Source of the DNA: an uncultured Pelagibacteraceae bacterium
Lineage (GTDB): Bacteria > Pseudomonadota > Alphaproteobacteria > Pelagibacterales > Pelagibacteraceae
Length of the DNA stretch: 64,000 bases
Reading direction: 5' to 3'
NCBI GenBank assembly: GCA_902587215.1
Contig: CACIKJ010000001.1
Location: forward strand, 1-64,000
Shown: one piece after another, positions 36,058 through 44,483 of the stretch
Layout of the letters: every line of letters starts with the position of its first letter
Position numbering within the stretch: position 1 is the first letter of the stretch
Translations under genes and position numbers: made by a program
Notes under the pieces: model-generated
Told to the model about the DNA's origin: nothing
Databases searched by the model: none
Seen by the model: the letters and a program-made list of their open reading frames with translations, nothing else

Positions 36058-36747
36058 ATGTACACAAAAAAAAATTCTTTTTTAAGAGGAGTTAGTGACG
36101 TTTTACCTCTAATGATACCAGTAGTTCCCTTTGGTATAATATTTGGTGCTATCGGAATTGAATTAGGTTTTGGACCGTACATTACTTTTGCAACATCAAT
36201 TATTATTTTTAGTGGCGCAAGTCAAATTGTGATAATTCAACTTTTGTCAGCCGGAGCTTCTTCAATTGTTGCTATCACCTCATCATCAGTTGTTAGTACT
36301 AGACATCTTTTATACGGAGCAGTGTTTAACCAATATTTAAATCATCTTTCGATATACTGGAAACTAGGGTTGTCTTATTTATTAACCGACCAAGCTTTTG
36401 CAGTTTCTAATGAATATTTTAAGGAAAATACAGAAAACAAATTTAAACATTATCATCTAATTGGTTCGGGTCTAACATTATGGCTTATTTGGCAATTTAC
36501 TACTCTTATTGGTATATATTTAGGATCTATTGTACCCGATGAACTAGGATTAACTTTTACAATACCACTCACATTTTTAGCTTTATTGGTAAATTATTTT
36601 AGAAAAATTGATCATTTAATAGTTATTTTAATTTCAGGATTGCTATCAATTTTATTTTATGACGCCCCCTTTAAATCATACATTATAATCTCAAGTATCT
36701 TTTCATTATTAGTCGCAACAATTTTAATAAGATTTAAAAAAAAATGA
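36058..36747 (+). CDS. azlC: AzlC family branched-chain amino acid exporter subunit
   Basis: A 229-residue membrane protein with about 6-7 helices. It begins with the family features FLRGVSDVLPLMIPVVPFGI and includes SGASQIVIIQLLSAGAS and STRHLLYGAVF. AzlC pairs with the small AzlD protein to export branched-chain amino acids or related compounds across the inner membrane. azlD overlaps it by 4 bases (ATGA). Confidence 0.9.
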   Translation: MYTKKNSFLRGVSDVLPLMIPVVPFGIIFGAIGIELGFGPYITFATSIIIFSGASQIVIIQLLSAGASSIVAITSSSVVSTRHLLYGAVFNQYLNHLSIYWKLGLSYLLTDQAFAVSNEYFKENTENKFKHYHLIGSGLTLWLIWQFTTLIGIYLGSIVPDELGLTFTIPLTFLALLVNYFRKIDHLIVILISGLLSILFYDAPFKSYIIISSIFSLLVATILIRFKKK

Positions 36748-37061
36748 GCTTATGGATTTCAATAATTGTAGCTGGATTAATTAATTATCTTACTAGACTA
36801 GGTTCAGTTTTAATCATAAATCCAAAAAGAATGAGTGAAAAAACAAAGCAGGTTTTAAATTATGTGCCTTCTGCTGTTTTTCCTGCAATAATCTTCCCAG
36901 CAGTTTTTTTAGATTTAAACGAGAATCTAGTGCGGCTTAATGATCCAAAAGTATTATCAATATTAGTTGCTTTTATTTCCGGCTTAATAACAAAAAATTT
37001 AATTGTTACAATATTATCGGGTCTAATTTGTTTTTGGATTTTATTATTTGTGATTTTTTGA
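36744..37061 (+). CDS. azlD: AzlD family transport protein
   Basis: A 105-residue protein with 3-4 hydrophobic helices, the small partner of AzlC. Recognisable features are the N-terminal LINYLTRLGSVLII and VLNYVPSAVFPAIIFPAVFL, both typical of AzlD. It starts within the azlC stop. It marks the end of the conserved stretch; surface-polysaccharide genes begin 21 bases later. Confidence 0.88.
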   Translation: MSLWISIIVAGLINYLTRLGSVLIINPKRMSEKTKQVLNYVPSAVFPAIIFPAVFLDLNENLVRLNDPKVLSILVAFISGLITKNLIVTILSGLICFWILLFVIF

Positions 37062-37082
37062 ATTCTAATATAGTTAATCATC

Positions 37083-38849
37083 ATGTTAGTTTCAGATAAA
37101 AATAAAGGATATAAAATAGACTTAATCCTTATAAATTTATTAATTTTTATAATTTTTCCATTTAATTTAGCAAATCTTGAAAATTATAATGCTCAATTTA
37201 ATATATTTTTATCTATTGTTTTAATTGTAATAATATCAAGTACCTTTTCGATTATTTTTTTTTACATAATTAAAAAAATACTATCTAAATATGAAATCAA
37301 TATTTTTCATTACTTTGAAAATTTTATTAAATTTAGTTTATTATGGATTTTTTTAACTGGAATGTTTTTTCCAGTAACAGGTGATCACGATGCATTTCTA
37401 AATTTAAGTATAAGTTTGGGTGGAAAATTTGTAATTATTTTGAAATTTTTGGTTACTATTTTTCTATTTTTTATTTTAGTAAAAACTAAGTTAAGCAAAA
37501 TTTTTTTTAGATTTGTTTTAATTTACTTATTGATTAATCTTTTAATAATCTCAACCAATATTGATTTTACATTTAAAAAAGATAAAAAAATTGAAACAAA
37601 AATTAATCATTTTGGTGAAAAAAATCTTATAGTTATAAGTTTTGATGGAATATCCGATATTAAGATGTTTGATGAAATAATTTCTAATCCCGAATTAAAA
37701 AAATCTCTTAAAGATTTTACATATTATAAAAATGTTACATCGTCGTGGCCTGCTACTAATGGTTCAATTAATGCAGAATTAATTGGAAATAATTTAAATT
37801 TTGAGTCTCCTAATCCAGATTATAATAATATTTTAAATGATAAAAAATTAGATGTATCAGTTTACTCTAGCTATGAACGTATGGTTTATAATAAGGAAAA
37901 TACAATGCTCAAAGGAAGTTATAAGAATTATTCCAACTCCTATGAATTATCAAAATATATCGAAAGTTATTTTTTAGGTTCAATTGGTAGATGGGCAACA
38001 TATTTATCTGTATCTTTAGTAAAGCCTATTTTTTATATTCCGATTTATAAGAAATTTATTAATTTAATAGCTTTCGACAATAAAAATCAAATTAATCCAT
38101 TTGAAAAAATAAATACGCCAGCTTTTATTGATTTACTAGAGTATGATTTAATATTTGATGAGATTGTGATTGATAAAAACTTGAAAAATACAGTTAGAAT
38201 GTACCATTTTATATTTAGTCATTGGCCAGTACAAGTAAACCGAAATTGTGAAGAAGTAAATTCTCTTACCAATATAATTTCTTATGAGCAAGAAGCAGAG
38301 GTTATTAAGTGTTTGGCAAAAAAAATTAATAAAGTAATTAAAATACTTATAGATAAAAATATTTATGATAATTCAATGATTGTTTTTAAATCAGATCATG
38401 GCAAACCAAACTATGTTCAATTAATTTACTCAACTAGTTTCTTCGATCTAATTAAAGAAAAAAAATATGATAAATTTTATAAAGATTATCCTTATAATTT
38501 GACAATAAACAAATCTTTTTATTGGGGATATGGCAGATACAAACCATTTATAATGATCAAGGATGCAAAAACCAAAAGAGATCAAATTAATTTTTCAGAA
38601 AAGCATGTATTTTTACATGATCTAAGTTCAACTTATTGTAATTTTCTCTATGAAGAAGAAGATTGCAAGAAATATCAAAGAAATAACCTTGCTTTAGATG
38701 ACAGCTTATTTAAAGAATTCAATTATGATATTTTTTTACCATTAAGAGGAAATTCATTTGCAGATCCAAAAGGTTACAAAAAGTATTCGATTTCAAATAA
38801 AGTACCTCTGATTGACTCTCTAATTGAAAATAATATTAGACTAAAATAA
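37083..38849 (+). CDS. Membrane-anchored alkaline-phosphatase-superfamily transferase (phosphoethanolamine/phosphoglycerol transferase-like)
   Basis: A 588-residue protein. The first ~165 residues contain about five hydrophobic helices; from ~175 a soluble domain starts with NLIVISFDGISD (181-192), providing a metal-binding aspartate. VTSSWPATNGS (218-228) probably supplies the nucleophile Thr/Ser, and FKSDHGKP (Asp438-His439) gives the second metal site. This is the arrangement of sulfatase-superfamily phospho-head-group transferases such as EptA or LtaS, facing the periplasm. The donor and acceptor are unknown; a true sulfatase is unlikely without the CxPxR motif. First gene of the island. 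Confidence 0.75.
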   Translation: MLVSDKNKGYKIDLILINLLIFIIFPFNLANLENYNAQFNIFLSIVLIVIISSTFSIIFFYIIKKILSKYEINIFHYFENFIKFSLLWIFLTGMFFPVTGDHDAFLNLSISLGGKFVIILKFLVTIFLFFILVKTKLSKIFFRFVLIYLLINLLIISTNIDFTFKKDKKIETKINHFGEKNLIVISFDGISDIKMFDEIISNPELKKSLKDFTYYKNVTSSWPATNGSINAELIGNNLNFESPNPDYNNILNDKKLDVSVYSSYERMVYNKENTMLKGSYKNYSNSYELSKYIESYFLGSIGRWATYLSVSLVKPIFYIPIYKKFINLIAFDNKNQINPFEKINTPAFIDLLEYDLIFDEIVIDKNLKNTVRMYHFIFSHWPVQVNRNCEEVNSLTNIISYEQEAEVIKCLAKKINKVIKILIDKNIYDNSMIVFKSDHGKPNYVQLIYSTSFFDLIKEKKYDKFYKDYPYNLTINKSFYWGYGRYKPFIMIKDAKTKRDQINFSEKHVFLHDLSSTYCNFLYEEEDCKKYQRNNLALDDSLFKEFNYDIFLPLRGNSFADPKGYKKYSISNKVPLIDSLIENNIRLK

Positions 38850-38928
38850 AATATAAAAATTGCCTTAAAATTTATAAGTCAAATACTTAATTGATTTATT
38901 AAATTTTATTTGATAATCAAATATTTGA

Positions 38929-39138
38929 ATGAAATTTATTTTAAAAATATTAATTTTTTATCTCGCTACAATAAATGCATCTTTTGCGTATTTAGACCCT
39001 GGCTCTGGGAGCGTTATTTTGCAGGCGATAATTGGTTTTATTGCTGCAATTTTTGCAACATTATCTTTTTACTGGGGTAAATTAAAATTATTTATTTTAA
39101 AGCTTTTTAAAAAAGAAAAAAAATCTGAAAAAGAATAG
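38929..39138 (+). CDS. Small exported/membrane protein with YLDPGSG motif
   Basis: A 69-residue protein. Residues 1-20 form a signal-peptide-like segment ending in NASFA, followed by YLDPGSGSVILQAIIGFIAAIF and a second hydrophobic stretch, then a very basic/acidic tail (KKEKKSEKE). The AYLDPGSGS start of the mature part recurs in small proteins near polysaccharide and sulfatase-like genes in many bacteria (family memory, unnamed). It follows the membrane transferase gene by 79 bases and may be its accessory. Confidence 0.7.
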   Translation: MKFILKILIFYLATINASFAYLDPGSGSVILQAIIGFIAAIFATLSFYWGKLKLFILKLFKKEKKSEKE

Positions 39139-39158
39139 TTAAATTATAGATTAATTTA

Positions 39159-39983
39159 CTAATCAAAAAAAATTTTATTAATAAATAAATCTCTCAGCTC
39201 ACTTTTATTTATAAACTTATAATAATTATTCTCTTCTATGCTTAAATTTATATTTTTATAGTTTTCAAGCGAAACATCTTCACTTAACATTTTATTTAAT
39301 AGAAATACTCTTATTGCAGGATCAAAAAAAGAGAACCAGATATTGTATAAGTCAGAAGTTTTTAATTTTAAGCTATCAGGAAAATAAATTTTTTTAAAGT
39401 TTTTTTCAAATCTTTCAATAATTTTTCCATTATCAATTTTCTTATCCATTAAAAAAAAAGTAGCACCTACGTTATTGTGATATTTTATACTATTTAAGGT
39501 TCCGTCAGCTCCTCTTACTTTATACATATATCCAGGATGTATGTGATAAAAATTTTTTTTTGTATCTAAAATACTTTTTAAAATATTGTTATTTGTGTTT
39601 AAAAAATTTTCTTCTTTCAAGTTTTTAAAATAATTTATATTCAGTTTATTGTTGATATCTGGATGTTTAGCAAATTCAATATTTTTTAATTTATAAATAT
39701 TTTCAAACTTGTACATTTCAATTAAAAAATCTTTATCTAAATTAAAGTATTCTTCAATTTTTTTTACAAGTGACAAAATATTCTTTGATTTTAGATATCC
39801 TAAAGTATTTTTAAAAGTTGTGTAATAACGAAGTTTTAAAAAAATTTCGTTAAAAATAATTTTATTATTTAAATAAATAACTTTATTTGCAAATAATTTT
39901 TTTTTAATTAATAAATATAAATATGCTCTTGCAATTGGATTTTCTGAAAAAATTAGAGTAATTTCTTTTACGTAATTAGACAT
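39159..39983 (-). CDS. Formyltransferase-like protein
   Basis: A 274-residue protein with the formyl-transferase core: HIHPGYMYKVRGADG (147-161) and VGATFFLMDKKIDNGKI (172-188). These match the Nx(H)P...RG...GxTxHxMDxxxDxG pattern of Met-tRNA and sugar N-formyltransferases, with His149 and Asp184 in catalytic positions. The usual Asn two residues before the catalytic His is His147 here. The N-terminal 100 residues are divergent. In this surface-polysaccharide island a sugar N-formyltransferase is more likely than Met-tRNA formyltransferase; activity is uncertain. It is transcribed with the methyltransferase gene 6 bases upstream. Confidence 0.68.
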   Translation of the reverse strand: MSNYVKEITLIFSENPIARAYLYLLIKKKLFANKVIYLNNKIIFNEIFLKLRYYTTFKNTLGYLKSKNILSLVKKIEEYFNLDKDFLIEMYKFENIYKLKNIEFAKHPDINNKLNINYFKNLKEENFLNTNNNILKSILDTKKNFYHIHPGYMYKVRGADGTLNSIKYHNNVGATFFLMDKKIDNGKIIERFEKNFKKIYFPDSLKLKTSDLYNIWFSFFDPAIRVFLLNKMLSEDVSLENYKNINLSIEENNYYKFINKSELRDLFINKIFFD

Positions 39984-39989
39984 TTTAAA

Positions 39990-40688
39990 TTAATTTTTTT
40001 TTTGCATTACATAAAATAATCTATCTTTATCGTAAAAATTTCCAAAATCATAATAGTTGTTATCTAATATAAAATAGTCTTTTTTAAGTTGATCAATTAT
40101 TTTTATAAAATTTTCCCTTTTTTCGTACAAAGGATTATGAGATTCCACTATTAGAATTCCATTTTTATTTAATATATTATTAATTTTAATAAAATATTTG
40201 TTGCTATCTTCAATACCTTTGTCAAAAGTTGAGTGATTTGCTAAAGATAACACAACATCAAAATTTGATTTAAATTCATATTTAATAAAATCGTCAGCTA
40301 TAAATCTTAAATTTTTAATATCAAAATAATCTTTAACTTTATTTGCAACTTTAATTAATGTTGGATTATGATCTATACCCACTCCATTTGTAAAATTATT
40401 TTCAATTGATATCGGAATTGCACCAATATTTGTTCCAATATCTAAAAAAGATTTACCATTTAAATATTCACTTAGTTTTAGCTTATTAATTCTCTTTTCA
40501 GTATTTCTAAGACCTTTGAGATTTATACTTGGAATACTTTGATAAAAAAAACCTTCGCCATAATCATAAAATTCATTACTTTTTTCTTTTACAATATTTG
40601 TAACGCTTTCTCTTATAGGCTTATGTTTATCAAAACTTATTTTGTGTAAGAATAAGTTAAAGTTGCTTAAAAGTTTAGCTAATTTCAT
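39990..40688 (-). CDS. Class I SAM-dependent methyltransferase
   Basis: A 232-residue protein with a Rossmann-type methyltransferase core: motif I FLDIGTNIGA (81-90), motif II-like NGVGIDHNPTLIKVA, then FIADDFIKYEF and FDVVLSLANHSTFDKG. The N-terminal segment GEGFFYQSIPSINLKGLRNT is extended relative to the minimal fold. The substrate is unknown. It is divergent from the glutamine-kinase-like operon, separated by 155 bases, so an O-methyltransferase for that pathway (as Cj1419/Cj1420 are proposed to be in Campylobacter) is an attractive guess. Confidence 0.8.
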   Translation of the reverse strand: MKLAKLLSNFNLFLHKISFDKHKPIRESVTNIVKEKSNEFYDYGEGFFYQSIPSINLKGLRNTEKRINKLKLSEYLNGKSFLDIGTNIGAIPISIENNFTNGVGIDHNPTLIKVANKVKDYFDIKNLRFIADDFIKYEFKSNFDVVLSLANHSTFDKGIEDSNKYFIKINNILNKNGILIVESHNPLYEKRENFIKIIDQLKKDYFILDNNYYDFGNFYDKDRLFYVMQKKN

Positions 40689-40763
40689 ATTTTACTATAG
40701 TGTAAATCTTGATAGTAAAAAAGCTTTTTTTCAAAAGATTTATAATGGCATAAAAGTTCAGAT

Positions 40764-40793
40764 TTGATAATAATCATGCAAATTAAATAAAAT
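40764..40793 (+). promoter_or_regulatory. Candidate promoter of the phosphoramidate-like operon
   Basis: TTGATA (40764-40769), an 18-base spacer and TAAAAT (40788-40793) lie 50 bases upstream of the ATG at 40844. The 155-base divergent gap also contains a self-complementary A6-GC-T6 tract at 40717-40730 and is otherwise very AT-rich. Confidence 0.45.
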
Positions 40794-40843
40794 AAATTTT
40801 ACATTAATATGTTTTTCAAAAATATTTATTTCAATACAAAAAA

Positions 40844-43168
40844 ATGTATAAGTTAAAAAATAAAGCAGAAAATTTAGATATACTAAAGAAAATATTTCAA
40901 AACAGTAAAGCTATAAATATACCATCTTACTTTTATTTTAATTTAAAAGATCTAAAAAAAAATGAAGATAGGGTTGTAAAAAAAATTTATTTATTTAATA
41001 AAAAATACACATTAATTATAAGATCTGCATCTATAGATGAAGATAAATTAAATTTATCTAATGCAGGAAAATACGATTCAAAAATAGTAAATAAAAACAC
41101 CCCAGATTATGAAATTAAAAAAATTTTAAGATCATTCATCAAGCAATTTAAATCTAATAAAGATAAAATCATTATTCAAAAAATGATTACAAATGTTGAT
41201 TACTCTGGAGTAGTTTTTACAAGAGATATTAACCACAATAGTCCATATTATGTAATTAACTATGATGATACTGGAAAAACAAATCTTATAACTTCAGGTG
41301 CAGAAAATCAAAGAATAAGGTCATTAGTAGTTTACAAAAATAAGATTAAAATAAAAAATAAATTTAAAAAACTTATTTCATATTTGGAAAAAATCCAAAA
41401 AAAAATTAAATTAGAAAGGTTAGATATTGAATTTGCTCAAAAAAAAAATACAATTTTTTTATTTCAAATTAGAAAGCTGCCTAAACAGAAATTTCAATCT
41501 AAATTAAATTTAAACTATAATTTTAGTGGAGCATTAACAAATATAGAAAAAAAAATTAAAAAATTAACATCAAAAAATCCAATGCTTATTGGAAATAAAT
41601 CAGTTTTTAGCAACATGTCTGATTGGAACCCAGCAGAAATGATTGGTGACAAACCCTATCCCTTATCTGTAAGCATTTACAAAGAGCTTATTACTGATGA
41701 CGTGTGGAGAAAACAAAGACTAATTTATGGTTATAAAGATGTATTTCCTAATCCATTAATGTTTACATTTGCCGGTTCTCCTTACATAGATTTAAGAGTA
41801 GATTTTATTAGTTTTTTACCTAAAAATTTAAGTAACTCTGATTCTAATTTTATTGTAAATAAATATTTAGATAAAATCCAAAAAAATCCAGAAATACATG
41901 ATAAGATAGAATTTAATTTAATTGAAACATGCTACTCATTTAACTCCAGAAAAAGATTAGAAAAAATATTTAATGGAAAATTACTTAAAAATTATTTATC
42001 TAGTCTAAAAAAACTCACTGAAAATATATTTAAAAACAATTTACTTAAAAAGGATAAAGAAAAAATAAATCTTTTTGAAAATCGACTAAATTTAATTTCA
42101 AAACAAAAAATAAACCCTATTCAAAAAATCTTTTATTTATCTGAAATAACAAAAAATTATGGAACACTTCCATTTGCAGGACTGGCAAGATGTGCGTTTA
42201 TTTCACAAAGATTACTTTTGGACTTAAGATCAAATAAACTTATTAGTGATGAGGAGTTTGAAAATTTCTTTTCTTCAATACCCTCGGTAACCAATATATT
42301 TAATAATGATTATATTGATCTTAAAAACAAAAAAATTACTAAATCTAAGTTTATTAAAAAATATGGACATTTAAGGCCATCAACATATGATATAAATTCG
42401 TACAATTATCGAGAAGGTTTTGCTCAATATTTTTCAAAATTTAATAAAAAAAATAAAAAAAAGAGTAAGAAAATATCATTTTCTAAACATAGAATAATAA
42501 ATAACTTATTAAAAAAAGACCTAAAAATTAATTATGAGCAATTTAAAAATTTTATAGTTGAGTCAATATATTTAAGGGAATATTCAAAATTAATTTTTAC
42601 CAAAGGTGTAAATATGATTTTGGAAACCTTACTAGAGCTAGGAAAAGAAATTAAAATATCAAGAAATGAATTAAGTTTTATTGAGTTTAAGAAAATACTT
42701 AATTTTCACTCAAACCTTGAGTCAGCTAAATTAAAAAAAACTCTCCAGGATGAAATAAAAAAAAATAAATATGAATTTGAAATGGCAAAATTAATTAAGT
42801 TGCCAGATGTAATTTTAAATGAAAAAAATATTTATGAATTTTATGAGAATTTGAGTAAACCAAACTTTATTACATTAAATTCTGTTATTGGGGAAACTTG
42901 TGAAGTAAAATCAAGAAACGTAAATAAAATTAAAAATAAAATTGTATTAATTAAAAATGCTGACCCAGGTTATGATTTTATTTTTAATCATGAAATAAAA
43001 GGGCTCGTAACACAATTTGGTGGAGCTAATTCACATATGGCTATAAGATGCTTAGAACAAAATATACCTGCTGTTATAGGAGTCGGTAAAATTAGATATC
43101 AAGAAATTATTAAATCAAAACAATTAATTATTAATTGCGAAAAAAAACATATAAAATTAATAAAATGA
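40844..43168 (+). CDS. PPDK/PEP-synthase-like phosphotransferase, candidate L-glutamine kinase (Cj1418-like)
   Basis: A 774-residue three-part protein. An N-terminal ATP-grasp nucleotide domain carries IIRSASIDED (58-67), DYSGVVFTRDI (119-129) and RLDIEFAQK...FLFQIR (192-210). A divergent central region (~230-660) is followed by a C-terminal swivelling phosphohistidine domain: GLVTQFGGANSHMAIR with His731, then NIPAVIGVG (740-748). This is the layout of PEP synthase, rifampin phosphotransferase and the Campylobacter glutamine kinase Cj1418. The shortened ATP domain and the direct coupling to an amidotransferase and a nucleotidyltransferase favour glutamine kinase: L-Gln + ATP to glutamine amide-phosphate + AMP + Pi. 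It overlaps the next gene by 4 bases. The assignment is inference from context. Confidence 0.7.
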   Translation: MYKLKNKAENLDILKKIFQNSKAINIPSYFYFNLKDLKKNEDRVVKKIYLFNKKYTLIIRSASIDEDKLNLSNAGKYDSKIVNKNTPDYEIKKILRSFIKQFKSNKDKIIIQKMITNVDYSGVVFTRDINHNSPYYVINYDDTGKTNLITSGAENQRIRSLVVYKNKIKIKNKFKKLISYLEKIQKKIKLERLDIEFAQKKNTIFLFQIRKLPKQKFQSKLNLNYNFSGALTNIEKKIKKLTSKNPMLIGNKSVFSNMSDWNPAEMIGDKPYPLSVSIYKELITDDVWRKQRLIYGYKDVFPNPLMFTFAGSPYIDLRVDFISFLPKNLSNSDSNFIVNKYLDKIQKNPEIHDKIEFNLIETCYSFNSRKRLEKIFNGKLLKNYLSSLKKLTENIFKNNLLKKDKEKINLFENRLNLISKQKINPIQKIFYLSEITKNYGTLPFAGLARCAFISQRLLLDLRSNKLISDEEFENFFSSIPSVTNIFNNDYIDLKNKKITKSKFIKKYGHLRPSTYDINSYNYREGFAQYFSKFNKKNKKKSKKISFSKHRIINNLLKKDLKINYEQFKNFIVESIYLREYSKLIFTKGVNMILETLLELGKEIKISRNELSFIEFKKILNFHSNLESAKLKKTLQDEIKKNKYEFEMAKLIKLPDVILNEKNIYEFYENLSKPNFITLNSVIGETCEVKSRNVNKIKNKIVLIKNADPGYDFIFNHEIKGLVTQFGGANSHMAIRCLEQNIPAVIGVGKIRYQEIIKSKQLIINCEKKHIKLIK

Positions 43169-43761
43169 AAAAAATTGGACTATTATTGAGAGTAGATAAA
43201 TTTGGAAAGTATAAGGAAACAAGAGATAATATCGATACAAGATTTATTTATTTGTTTCAAAAACTTAATTTCGAACCAATTTTAATTCCAACAAGTATTA
43301 AAAATATTGAATTATTTATTGCAAAAATGTCTCTTGATGGAATTATACTTTCACCAGGAGGCAATCCATTAAAGAATGATATAAGAAAAAAAAATGAATT
43401 TAAAATCATTAAATATTGTATTAAAAAAAAAATTCCAATACTTGGAATATGTAGAGGCGCTCAAATAATTAATCTTTATTTTAAAGGCACATTAAAAAAA
43501 GTTAAAAATCATGTAAGAAAAAATCATCAAATATTTGGCAACATAATTAAAAATAAAAAAATAAAAGTAAATTCATACCATGATTTAGGTTTTGATAAAA
43601 AAATGCTTGGACGTAACTTAATTGTAAATGCATTTAGCAAGGATCAGGTAATAGAATGTTTTTCTCATAAAAAGTTTAATATTTTGGGTTTAATGTGGCA
43701 TCCAGAAAGAAATAAAAAAATCAATCTTTTTGATATAAATATCATAAAATCATTTTTTTAA
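43165..43761 (+). CDS. Class I glutamine amidotransferase (peptidase C26), candidate gamma-glutamyl-CDP-amidate hydrolase
   Basis: A 198-residue class I glutaminase-fold hydrolase. The nucleophile elbow is PILGICRGAQIIN with Cys96, and the His/Glu pair is GLMWHPERN (His179, Glu181); GIILSPGGNPL forms the oxyanion side. It resembles gamma-glutamyl-GABA hydrolase (PuuD). In the context of a kinase-like gene upstream and a nucleotidyltransferase downstream, it matches Cj1417, which releases glutamate from CDP-L-glutamine to leave cytidine diphosphoramidate. The start ATG at 43165 overlaps the preceding stop as ATGA; an upstream in-frame TTG is rejected. Confidence 0.78.
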   Translation: MKKIGLLLRVDKFGKYKETRDNIDTRFIYLFQKLNFEPILIPTSIKNIELFIAKMSLDGIILSPGGNPLKNDIRKKNEFKIIKYCIKKKIPILGICRGAQIINLYFKGTLKKVKNHVRKNHQIFGNIIKNKKIKVNSYHDLGFDKKMLGRNLIVNAFSKDQVIECFSHKKFNILGLMWHPERNKKINLFDINIIKSFF

Positions 43762-44483
43762 TGGAATTAGTAATTTTAGCAGCTGGTAAAGGAAGCAGAA
43801 TATTTAAATCAATAAATAGAAATAAGTGTTTGATAAAAATTCATAAACAAACTCTTATCGAGAAAATTATTAATGATGCAGTCTCCTTAAAATTATTTAC
43901 AAAAATAAATGTTGTTACTGGTTATAGGAAAAATAAAATTATAGAAAAACTAAAAAATTATAAAGTACATTTTATTTTTAATAAAGATTTTAATAAAAAA
44001 GAAATGCTTCATTCTTTAAAGTTAGGTATTAAAAATTGTAAAAATGATACGTTAGTTACTTATTCAGATATTATTTTCTCAAAAAGAGTTTTTCAGGACA
44101 TCAACTTAAACAAAAAAACGAATTATATATTACCCGTATTAAGAAACTGGAAAAAAGTGTGGAAGATAAGAAAGAAAGAAATTATTGATGATTGTGAAAG
44201 TTTAAATTTTGATAGAAACTTTTATCTTACGGATATAGGAAAAAAAATAATTAAAAATTTACCCAAAGGTCAATTTATGGGTATTTTTTTTATTCCAAAA
44301 AAAAAAATAAAAAAAACTATGAAGTATATTGACCAAAATAAAAATAATAAAAAAATGCATACAACGAGTTTTATAGATTATCTAGTTACCAAAAAACAAA
44401 AAATAAAATGTATAGTTAAAAATTATAATTGGTATGAATTTGATGACATTGAGGATTTAAAAAATTTCAAAAAACAGTATTAA
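43761..44483 (+). CDS. Nucleotidyltransferase, candidate CTP:phosphoglutamine cytidylyltransferase (Cj1416-like)
   Basis: A 240-residue GT-A-fold NTP transferase. The N-terminus MELVILAAGKGSRIFKS has the nucleotide-binding LAAGxGSR loop; NKCLIKIHKQTLIEKI is the following conserved segment; the metal aspartate lies in TLVTYSDIIF. The C-terminal YNWYEFDDIEDLKNF resembles the WxEIDxxxDL ending of LicC-type cytidylyltransferases and of 2-aminoethylphosphonate cytidylyltransferase. As third gene of the operon (1-base overlap) it would activate phospho-glutamine with CTP. Choline-phosphate or sugar-1-phosphate use is an alternative if the operon reading is wrong. Confidence 0.75.
   Translation: MELVILAAGKGSRIFKSINRNKCLIKIHKQTLIEKIINDAVSLKLFTKINVVTGYRKNKIIEKLKNYKVHFIFNKDFNKKEMLHSLKLGIKNCKNDTLVTYSDIIFSKRVFQDINLNKKTNYILPVLRNWKKVWKIRKKEIIDDCESLNFDRNFYLTDIGKKIIKNLPKGQFMGIFFIPKKKIKKTMKYIDQNKNNKKMHTTSFIDYLVTKKQKIKCIVKNYNWYEFDDIEDLKNFKKQY

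Noticed and set aside
37083..38849. True sulfatase (arylsulfatase)
   Set aside because: No CxPxR/SxPxR formylglycine motif; N-terminal membrane helices and the metal motifs fit phospho-head-group transferases of the same superfamily.
40717..40730. A6GCT6 palindrome as a terminator or operator
   Set aside because: It has no loop for a hairpin, lies between divergent genes where no terminator is expected, and such tracts arise often by chance at this A/T content.
43135..43164. TTG start extending the amidotransferase
   Set aside because: The ATG at 43165 overlaps the preceding stop as ATGA and begins directly with the MKKIGLLLRV core strand.
40844..43168. Simple annotation as PEP synthase for gluconeogenesis
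   Set aside because: The ATP domain is short, the middle region is divergent and the gene is coupled to an amidotransferase and a nucleotidyltransferase in a surface-glycan region; glutamine-kinase-like is a better fit, though not proven.
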